A DNA stretch of 64,000 nucleotides from Platanthera guangdongensis (lineage: Eukaryota; Streptophyta; Magnoliopsida; Asparagales; Orchidaceae): contig CM077162.1 in the NCBI GenBank assembly GCA_039583875.1, positions 66,585,259 through 66,649,258 of the forward strand, read 5' to 3'. The notes under the pieces are model-generated. The model searched no databases and was not told the DNA's origin. It saw nothing but the letters and a program-made list of their open reading frames with translations. The translations under genes and the position numbers were made by a program. The first letter of the stretch is position 1. Every line of letters begins with the position of its first letter. Positions 55,535 through 64,000 of this stretch are shown piece after piece.

Positions 55535-56849
55535 AGCCGCTAGAGGTTCATGCCATTGTAGGTCGTGACATCCTCACGGCCATACAGTCCAAACCCTAGG
55601 GCATTTGCATGCCCGCTAAGAGGGTGGTGCTCCAACCAAGAGGGATGGATGGAGGAGATGAAGACTCGGTGAGCCTGCTCATCCCATTGGACCATCGGCG
55701 TGCAGAGCCAGTCCGCGATCTTCCCGCCATGACCAAATTTCTGATAGTCTTTCGGCAAACCCAGCTCGTGGGCAGTGAACTCCTCTGTGGTGTTGGGGGC
55801 AGGCGGGTCACCTCCACCCTGGTCCTTCTCCCATGACTTCTCCAGCGAGTTCTCTGGGGAGCTCAGGTAAATTTTTTGTTGTTGTTGCTCTCCCATGGAG
55901 ATCGTCGTCTACTTCTTCATCTTTTTTGTAGGTGTAACGTGGCGAGGCGAGCTGGATCTTGCGGTGCCGGGTCGCTTCTTGCTGGAGGAAGGTTTCCCCG
56001 ATGACAGCTCGACCCGGTAGGCTGCCGCGGCTGCCCGCTCGTGCACGAGTTGGTCCGGGCAAAATCCCGAGCCCACAAAGGGCGGGTGCTCGAGAATCAG
56101 CCGCTCCCCTGTAGGAAAGATTTGGAAGTTAGAAAATTGTTATCATAACTACATGAGCCTTTTGAGGAAAGAAGGGAAAGAGCTATACCTTCGCCGGGCG
56201 GAACCAGGAGAAGCGAGTCGAGGCACCTTCGATGGAAGGTGACCTCGAAGTCCTTGCCAAGGAAGAACTTGTGGAGCTCAACATCATTCCTCGTCACCAT
56301 CGGGGGCCGGTACACCCCATTTCTCCTCTGTTGATGCAAGAAGGGTATCGTATCGAGCTCAGCCTTGATGAAGACGAGCTTGGAGAACCAGTTGTGGTTC
56401 TTGTTAGCCGTCTCGTGGACCTTGAACTATGAGCTAGCAAGGAAGGTGACCCCATCATTTGTCGCATACTGTAGATTAAGAGTTTCCTGAAGACTGTCAG
56501 GTTGAACTCTATCCTCTCTCAGCGGAGGTAGCAGGCGAATGCCACCATCATTGCGATGACATTCGGGCTCAGTTGGGCAGGGACCGCCCCGTAGTACTTC
56601 AGGATCTGGCAGATTTCTGGCGATAGGGGGAGGCTCGAAATGCGAGATGGGGAAGACATGCTCATCCTCATAGAAGGAGTTGATGGCCTCGCCTGCCGCG
56701 GGATGGTGCGTAGAGTCCCACCGGGGGATGTAGTCGGCATTGAAGACTGCGAGCTCCTGCTCGCTGGTGTTTTTGTCACAAAAGCTGCACACGACGAATT
56801 ACAGAGCACATTTCGACCTCCCGTCAGCATCGGGTCGAGTTTTGCCCAT
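55535..56849 (-). pseudogene. Tat antisense ORF, N-terminal part with an 81-bp intron
   Basis: The minus strand starts near ATG at 56849. It has a region like the 'putative gypsy-type transposon' domain of plants (about 56600-56520: LSPEICQILKYYGAVPAQLS then MMVAFACYLR), with a frameshift just before it and others after. A canonical intron lies at 56189-56109: GAAG/GTATAG to TTTCCTACAG/GGG, with AACTTCC and a pyrimidine-rich end. After it the frame continues with LILEHPPFVGSGF, then an acidic linker and SIHPSWLEHHPLSG. It is interrupted at 55534 by F. The function is unknown; it lies antisense to pol of E. Confidence 0.65.
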
Positions 56850-57149
56850 GTTTTCAATGATTATGGCTCAAGTCGAGGTGGCGAGAAGGGCAAGCAAAGG
56901 GGAGAAAGAGTAAGCAGTAAAGGCGATAGTCTGGGGGTTGGTGATGGGGCCTATTTATAGAAAATGAAATTAATGGCCGAGCCGACCGGTCAGTCCGGCT
57001 CGCCGACTCCAACTGGCCGACCCCTACGACCTGTTCTATCCTATGGAGAGCTGAACCTAAAGCACAACGTATTATGTAGAATTAATAAACAAAAATCTAA
57101 AAATTGTTCAAGTTATTACAGACAGGGGTTCTTGCAGTTCATAAAAAGA
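56850..57149. other. Spacer between two antisense ORF copies
   Basis: It contains GCCTATTTATAG (about 56948) and repeated GGCCGA words. No clear gene. Confidence 0.4.
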
Positions 57150-57463
57150 AAGTACAACAAGAAGGAAGTTATTTCAGCGCGTGCGAGCTGGGGGCTGGGG
57201 GGCGAGTGCATTTTCCACCTACCCGTCTCGCGTCCCCATCCATGGAGGATGGCGCGGGTTGTTGAACTCACGGACCAACTCCAGATCATTGTGGATGAAC
57301 CGCATGTTCTCGCTGATCTTGTCCATAAGCGGGGTGGGAGACATCATCATTCTAACTGAGATGCGCTTCACCTCGTATGTGAGCAGCACGTAGTCCCGCT
57401 CCAGCGCCTACAACCTCTACTCGCCGAGATCATTCTCCTCCTGCATCTTGTGCAGCGCGCGTG
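57150..57463 (-). pseudogene. C-terminal remnant of a second antisense ORF
   Basis: The minus strand reads a Glu/Arg/Leu-rich coiled-coil-like stretch (LHKMQEENDL, then LERDYVLLTYEVKR) and then DKISENMRFIHNDLELVREF, with stops. It is similar in type to, but not the same as, the end at 10561-11080. Its upstream part was lost to the LTR at 57464. Confidence 0.5.
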
Positions 57464-59029
57464 TGAAAGTTGGGGGTTAGACCTGATTTACTCTAGAGGG
57501 GGGGGGGGGGGTGAATAGTGTAAATAAAAATCTTTTTGCTGATTTTTAAATTATCAGAGTAAGAAAAAAAAAGATACCAATATTAACAGAGAAGAGATAA
57601 TCTAAGCTAAACTAATCTAACACAGCATATAAATATATCACAGCAAAACTAGCTTATTACAGCCACAGCAAGAGCAACAAGAAAAAGGGCAACCAGACAA
57701 CACAAGAACTTTTATAGTAGTTCCCCAACCTGGGTACATCCACTCTTCTACCACCCTGGTAGGAATCCACTAATAGGTTTTGATCAGGTGACTGCCACCT
57801 ATGAGCTTTTGATCATGTGCCCAAAAACCAAATAAACATTTGAAGGGAGTTAATAAACCCTTTATACAGGAGGGGGAGAGAGATTGATGATGTCTTCTCT
57901 TTCTCAAACAACTGAGAAGACACGTGGATTGCTATTGTCAAGGCTTCTCCAGAAATCACTTGAAGCCTTGCACGGGGTGTAGTAGGTCTTCTTCCTTGAC
58001 TTGTGAAAATCCAGAAACTCTTGACTGATTTGAATATGTTTTCCCTGAGAACTCCTGGAGTTGAAGATTGAAGACGACTCTTGATTTGTATTTGTTCTTC
58101 TTCTTCTTCAGTGAGGTCAAGGAGAAAACAAAATGTTTTCTGTACAGAGAAGATGGAGATGATCTTGAGTATTGCTTCTGTAAGTCTTCTCTGTGTATCT
58201 TGTGCTTCTTTTTTTCGACTGAGAAGAAAATCTCTTTTTATATATCTCTGTCAAATTCTCCTTTGAATTTCGAATTGTCTGGATTAATTGCTGACGGCCT
58301 GGAGAATGAAAATCGGCTGGAGAATATTTGAATTGATGAGTTTCCCCAACTGACCCAATTAATTAAGCAAGTAATTTACCTGATGAAGAGGATAATTAAT
58401 GCTGCCAAATAACAGCTATATTCATAGAATATATGCATTAATTACTTAGGAATTATTGCAAAATAATATATGAAATATGACAGAAGATTGAGGGAAATTT
58501 CTAAGTCTGGAACTTCACAGAAATCGTCGACCAGAGAAAGTTTGTTCGTCGACCTGAGAACCAAGTTCGTCGACCTGAGATCTAAGATCGTCGACCAGAG
58601 CTCAACTAACTGCTTTCTATGAATAACTTGCCAATTTCTGTGGTCATAGTTCATCGAGCTGATAAATAGACTTCGTCGACCTAAGTTCAGAGAAAGTATT
58701 CTGGACAAAATGTGTTGAAGTTGAACTTCTAGACTTTGTCTACCTGAGCTCGAATATCGTCGAGCTCAACTCAGAGAATTTACTCTGAGTTCGTCGAGCG
58801 GAGCATGACTATCGTCGAGCTGAGTTCGACGAACGTCGAACTCACTTTCTGAACTTGATTTTCTTCTAAGTCTTGAGTCTTCTGAAGTCTTCTGTTGGCT
58901 GGTCCATGTAAGGTTGATTCTAAGGACTTAGCCTAAACTCTAGGACACAAAGACATGACCCTGGCTATACATGGTGGGTCAATCATCCTAATTAGTGAAC
59001 CTAGCCCAAATCCAACTAGGGATCCAAGA
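57464..59029 (-). repeat. SIRE-type 3' LTR, minus orientation
   Basis: TGAAAGTTGGGGG to GGATCCAAGA. It has a poly-G block (about 57500-57512) followed by TGAATAG, the GGGTACATCCACTCTTC block, and TCGTCGA words at 58525-58840. The adjoining GAATATCCCCCTA (complement TAGGGGGATATTC, 59028-59040) is the polypurine tract. Confidence 0.85.
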
Positions 59030-59121
59030 ATATCCCCCTATTTTGGCTGAGGTCACTAATAATAAAAAGAGAAAATGATCACAAAACAAAGTAAATATAT
59101 ATGGCAGAAAATTTAAATGAT

Positions 59122-62100
59122 TCAGCAGATATGTACATAATCAGTAGCTTTGTGACAATTACAAATAAAGTTCAGACAACTAAAAATTAAACAGAATAAA
59201 TCATTTATTCTTCTGCTTTTTCTTGTTATCTTTGTCCGGGTCAGAAGGCTGTGTAAATTTGATTTCTCTATTTGGATTAGCTGCTTCTCCCTTGACATGG
59301 TCAAATCAGCAGCTCCAATAATGTTAAGAGAAGTGGCTCTGGGAACAACAGCTTCTGGATTCAGATTCTTGTAGGCATCATCATTGAAAAAATTATTAGA
59401 TTTTTCATACATTTTTAATTCTTCCTTTCTGTATGTTGACATTGTTAAGTATTGGGATGGATCTCTCCCTTCAGCTTTTACTTTATTTATCATTGATAAT
59501 TCCAATAAGTTCTTGGAATCTGGCCATTCTTGATGTTGTCTCAATTTCAGGATCCACAAATGGAATAGGTGAAGATGCATGCCTTTTTGGACTTTCAGCT
59601 TTTTCTATATCAGGAGCTTGCTATTGCTATTGCTGTTGTTGTTGATGTGATGCTGATGTTGCTATTATCTACTAGAGGAATACCTCTGCTGGCTTATTTA
59701 TTGATATCTTAAGGATCTACCTTGATGTTTTTGATAAGTTTGAGCATAGGAGGTAGACCTTTGAGAACTGCTTCATAAAGCACCAGCAGCAGGTGGAGGA
59801 GGAGGAGGAGGAGGACATCTCCAGTTCCTTTGAGGAGGAGGTGGGGAGTATCTCCTGCTTTTCTTTCTGGCTTTTTGTTCATTCTTTGAAAGCCACATCC
59901 AAGCTGGCATCCCAGGATATGGAGTGATTTTCTATAGGATATAATATGGTGTATCATGTGTAGGATTTGGTTTGGGAGCAGCAATGAGAGTAGCCTTTCT
60001 CTTCTTTGAGACTTTCTTCTTGGCAGCAGAGCTATCATCATCTGAATTATCATATAAGGCATCAATGCTCTTCAAAAGATCTTTGGAAATTGGCTTTTCA
60101 GCCTAAGGCTGTGCTTGAGATTCTGAAAGAGCTGGAGCAACTTTTTCAGGAACATTTTCAGCAACTAATAAATTTTCAGACATTAACTTATTTTCTTCTT
60201 CAATGTCAGCCATGATGATTTCATCTAAATTAGGGAGGGGGATGTCATCCATTTTGTATGTTGGAGCTGAAATAGCTTCTGGAGAAGAACTGTCCTTGGA
60301 AGGGGATGGTACAACTTGTGGCTCTGTTAATGCAAAACTAGCCTTAAGTTGCTTGGCAACTGTGGGGCTTATTGCTGCAGTGTATGGAACTGTAGCCAAA
60401 GATTGCTGATAAGAAGAACTGGGTAGAATATCTCTATAGACAAAATTGAATAAATCTAATAAAGAATTCAGATTAACTGTGGGAGTTATAATATAATCAC
60501 CAACAGTATTTATTTCAGCTATAACTGACTCATCCATATCTGTATCAGAATCAATTAAATCTATGAGTTTAGTAGGAGTGGCTGCTTCTTCTGAAGAATC
60601 TGACATTACTGAGTCTGCTGCTGCTTCTGCTGCTGCTGTCACCACTAGAGCTTCTTCATCACAGAGTATATCCCCCTGACTGGTGTCAAGGTGTCCCGAA
60701 GCCAGTCCCCCAGAAGAAGGGATAGGGGACAAGATAATAACTTTGGAAGAAAGAGATGTGATGGAAGCAGTAAGTGGAGTTATAACATCAGCTATAAGCC
60801 TGGTAAGGGTCAGAGATATGAATGCAAGAAGGTCTTCAGCAATATCAGAAAAGTTGAGATAGAGAGATTCTGGAGCAGTGGAGGACTATGGAGTGTGATG
60901 ACCATAATTTGAACAGACAGAGAATGCACTGGACATATCTGTATGTGTGTAGTCAGGTACAGTAGAGGAATGTCAGTTTGGGTGAGTGGATGGATGGGAA
61001 TAGAGGGTGTTGTAGTTGTAGAAAGGGGAACTATTGTTGTGGCGGAGGAGATGGGTTCCTGATGTGGAGATGGTGGAGGAAACAGTAGATTGAATGTGTG
61101 GGATGAGATAAATATGTCAGGGTGTATATCATTTAAATGAGGTGGAAGTGGAGATTGAGGGGAGTGATGTGCTCGGGAGATGGAACTGGAGTTGATGCTG
61201 GTGTGTGTTGATGTTGTTGGTGAGTTGGTGAGTTAATGAACTGGAGATTGAACTGGTGATGGAGCTGGTGTGGGTAGATGATGTTGTTGTTATGGTTAAG
61301 GTTTAGGAGGAGAAGGAATGTTGGTGGAGGAAGGAACTGCTTCTGGAGGTGGAGGAGTGGCTATTATGGCCTTGGTGCTCTCAGAAGTTCTTGTAAAGGA
61401 TGAAGCCTTGGATGGCTTGGTGATCTTCCTCTCCCATCTGACAAACAGGGTAGATGTAAGCCTTTTGGAGGCATTTATGAACACTGTCGAGGAGACCAGA
61501 TGTTCAGGAGCCTTTTCATGAAGAAATATTCCCAATATCCTTCCAAAACAGACCTCTTTCTTATTATTATTCTTCTTAATTAAATCAAATAGCAGTTTGC
61601 CCCAATTTACTACTTTATTCTCTACCAGAGCACCCATCACCATGAACTGGTGCCTGGTAATGTAATCGTGGGCGGTGTGTTTTCCCAGCAGCACTTTGCC
61701 GACTACATCAGCCAAGAAATTATACTCAGCAGATAAATTCTTCTTTAATAGCTTATTTGGGTTATCTCCAGAATGACCCATCTTAATCAACATGTTCTAA
61801 TATTACTCATTGTCCATCTCTAATTTTTCATTACCATTCAGTAGGCCAAAAATCTCAGATAAAATGGTGGGGGAAAGAGAAACTGTGTTACCAGATATTG
61901 TTCCTATCATAGTATCTTCCTCTGATGTTGTAGATGTAAATACCCATTCCTTAACTTTAGTCATTTCTATCTTTATTCTGCGAGTCATGAAGTTTTGCAG
62001 ATTCTACTCTTCAAACAATTTCAGAATTTCCACAAAGATCTGGTCAGAGTACTGGAATGATTCAAAGTCAATATCAAATCCCATATCAAATTTCATTGTA

Positions 62101-62126
62101 GCAAGAGTGGTTGCCGGAATCGCCAT
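59122..62126 (-). pseudogene. SIRE-type 3' ORF (env-like position), broken
   Basis: It starts at ATG 62126 (MAIPATTLATMKFDMGF). The first 280 codons hold a globular domain with NMLIKMGHSGDNPN, HDYITRHQFMVMGAL, NWGKLLFDLI and FGRILGIFLHEKAP, resembling the 'plant transposon protein' domain found in several retroelement ORFs. Next comes a Pro/Ser/Thr-rich linker (60740-61300). An acidic middle part (60103-60732) and a Gln/Pro-rich part follow. The C-terminal part holds AWMWLSKNE, KAEGRDPSQY and VVPRATSLNIIGAAD. Stops near 61995 and 61803 and several frameshifts break it. No membrane segment is evident. The 3300-4034 fragment is its relative. Confidence 0.72.
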
Positions 62127-62520
62127 TGTTTTCGCCTACACAAGAAAAACAGAGATCAAGTGCAAGAGAACTGAAAGCGCGGGACGGAGATCGAAGAAAA
62201 CCTAGATATAAGGTTTTCAGAATATGAAGTGGCAGACTCCATCCGACGAAAAATAAAAATTCTTCGATCTGGGGTCGACGAAATATTTTATAGTCAAAAG
62301 AAATCATTGATCTCAGTCAGAAGAAGTGAAAACATTTCGTCGAGCTCCGTTCGACAAAAGTTTCTGAAGCAAATTTGTCGATCTCCGGTCGATGAAAACA
62401 ACTTCACTTATAGATAGTTCGTTGATCTCCGTTCGACGAATTTCTTTAGAATTTTTTTCAGATTGTCGATCTCCGTTCGACGAACTTTGAAAAATTCATC
62501 GACCATAGATAGAAATTAAA
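62127..62520. other. Spacer between pol and 3' ORF with TCGACGA words
   Basis: It contains repeated pairs of GATCTCCG(T/G)TCGACGAA at 62230-62500. The same motif class occurs in the LTRs. Confidence 0.7.
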
Positions 62521-63222
62521 TTAAGACATCTCCATTGATCATACCAAGCTGATTTATGAAGAACAGATGGTTCCTCTCATCGAAGGGTTTGGTGAAGATA
62601 TCTGCTCTTTGCCAATCAGTGTAGATGTAGACAAGCTTAATTTTATTTTTGTCCACACACTCTCTAATGAAATGATGTCTAATGTCTATATGCTTAGTTC
62701 TACTGTGATGGACTGGATTTTGAGCAATAAAAATTTCACTTGTGTTGTCACATAGTAGAGTTGAATTATTTAAGTTGAACCCATAATCTAGGAGTTAGTT
62801 CTGAATCCACAGCATTTGGGAACAATAACTGCCAGCTACTATATATTCTGCTTCAGCAGTTAATGTAGTCACAGATGACCGCTTCTTACAAAACCAATAC
62901 ACTAATATTATTCCTAGGAACTGGCATGTCCCTGAGGTACTTTTTCTATCCAATCTACATCAAGCAAAGTCAGCATCTGAGTATCCAGTTAACTCAAACT
63001 CTGACTCAGTTGGATACCAGAGTTCTAGACTAGGACAACTCTTTATATATCTTAAAATCCTTTTTAAGAAAGTAAGGTGAGATTTTTTGGGGTTCACTTG
63101 GAACCTTGCACAAAGACATGTAGCAAACATTATATCAGGTTTACTTGTTGCAAGATATAACAGGGACCCAATAGTGGCCCTATATAATTTATGATCAATA
63201 GGCTGGCCATGTTCATCAGAGT
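62521..63222 (-). pseudogene. pol: SIRE-type Ty1/copia pol end (RT end and RNase H)
   Basis: From 63222 down: IGSLLYLATSKPDIMFATCL, then HLTFLKRILRYIK (end of RT region), then RNase H with GYSDADFA, DRKSTSGTCQFLG and LTAEAEYIVAGSYCSQMLW, and the tail TKHIDIRHHFIRE with DIFTKPFDE and LGMINGDVLI at the stop (62521). At least two stops (near 62955 and 62795) are present. SGTCQFLG is a hallmark of the SIRE group. The upstream part of pol is cut off by the LTR at 63223. Confidence 0.88.
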
Positions 63223-64000
63223 TGAAAGATAATAGTTATCAACCTAAATAACCTAAAGGGGGGGGGGGGGGTGAATAGGTGATTTATGCGTCTTTTGCGG
63301 AATTAAAAAATCTCAGAACAAAGCACAGATCTATGTACCAAATTATCACAGACGAGACAAGATTTATAGAGGTTCCCCGATCTTGGGTACATCCACTTTC
63401 CCTCCCCGATCTAGCAATATACTAGACTCGGCTACTACACTATCTCGGATTGAAAATCAATCCTACCCTCGGAACAAAGTTCCTACAATCTCAATCCAAC
63501 CAACTGGATCTACAACTCGGAAGGCAAAACTTCCTAGAAACTCGGAGTTGAAAACTCCTACACTCGGAGAAAACTTCTCCTACAAGAATAAAAAATTGTT
63601 TTAGAAAATACAAACAATTATTTCTCTGTCAGATCTGCAAGCAAGCAACCAGGATCTTCTTCTTGTAAGCTTTGCGGCACTTTCAGAAAGATGAAGAAAA
63701 TCTCGGCAACAGATTTGGAATTTTCTTTGTCTTACACGATCGGGAAGAGGTTGAGCAGTTGAGAAACGATCTCGATCTGTAAAACTTCTTCAGTCTGATT
63801 CCTCTGAAAATCGAAATCCTTGCAGGAGAAAAACAGCAGCAGCGACAGCTTTCTTTCGGTGAAAAGAGAGAGAGGAAACAACGACTTGGAGAGAGAAACG
63901 GCTGCAGAAAAATCTCAATAATTTTTTATCTTGAAAGCTTGTTATTCTTATTAGGGTTTGTCGATTAGATAGGAACTTATATAATATGTTGAATAATGTT
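63223..64000 (-). repeat. SIRE-type LTR inserted in RT, continues beyond the window
   Basis: It begins TGAAAGATAATAG, has the G run near 63257-63270 followed by TGAATAGG, GGTTCCCCGATCTTGGGTAC, and TACATCCACTTTCCC. It is most like the solo LTR at 26618. The right end is outside the window. Confidence 0.8.

Overview
The window looks like nuclear DNA of a flowering plant, from a gene-poor region filled by retrotransposons inserted into one another. I find no host protein gene, rRNA or functional tRNA gene. The signs are plant-type Ty1/copia and Ty3/gypsy domains, initiator-Met-tRNA primer binding sites (TGGTATCAGAGC type), LTRs of 0.4 to 5 kb, and plant-style splice signals. The species cannot be named from this sequence. 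Family names below rest on recognised motifs, not on searches.

Layout. (1) 1-5838: pieces of SIRE-type Ty1/copia elements: a minus-strand LTR, gag and LTR, then the tail of a plus-strand element with its 3' ORF and LTR. (2) 5839-57463: one old Tat-type Ty3/gypsy element (E), with broken plus-strand pol, an 85-bp tandem array and an antisense ORF, split by later insertions. Its antisense ORF is cut by element A (11086-50115, 5-bp duplication CTCTC) and by the 5.2-kb solo LTR F (50286-55534, AGCTG/AGCCG). (3) Element A is a gag-only Tekay/Del-like element. Its 5' LTR holds B1 (11936-18012, GTAAC). Its 3' LTR holds B2 (21103-30744, AGGTT), C (30777-47577, GGTGT/GGCGT) and a tiny TRIM (about 48976-49379). 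B1 holds a tRNA-like foldback element. B2 holds a SIRE-type solo LTR (26618-28202, CAAGT). C holds the copia element D (33636-38375, TGATC) in its 5' LTR. The nest is four levels deep (E>A>C>D). (4) 57464-64000: another minus-strand SIRE-type element with LTR, 3' ORF and RNase H/RT, broken by a further LTR at 63223.

The most interesting signal is the gene structure of element C (Tekay/Del type). Its LTR holds, about 130 nt downstream of a TATA box, a 60-nt open exon starting with ATG and ending at a GT donor. Much further 3' in the same LTR is a 105-nt exon with a CTAAC branch point, an AG acceptor and a GTGAG donor. The internal gag exon starts exactly at a third acceptor. All three pieces are phase 0. 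A 99-bp GT-AG segment also separates gag from protease, and its removal restores the reading frame exactly. The primer binding site would lie in an intron. If real, splicing would separate genomic RNA from Gag mRNA, and Gag from Gag-Pol. Solo LTR F keeps part of the same pattern.

Other unusual structures are a tandem array of splice-site-like mini-exon units in the B elements, tandem GC-rich hairpins in the B LTRs, a symmetrical tRNA-like foldback, an 85-bp array with alternating variants, and an antisense ORF with its own 81-bp intron. All coding regions except perhaps parts of D are decayed, and most stops in the gag genes can be explained by single C-to-T changes at CAG or CGA codons.
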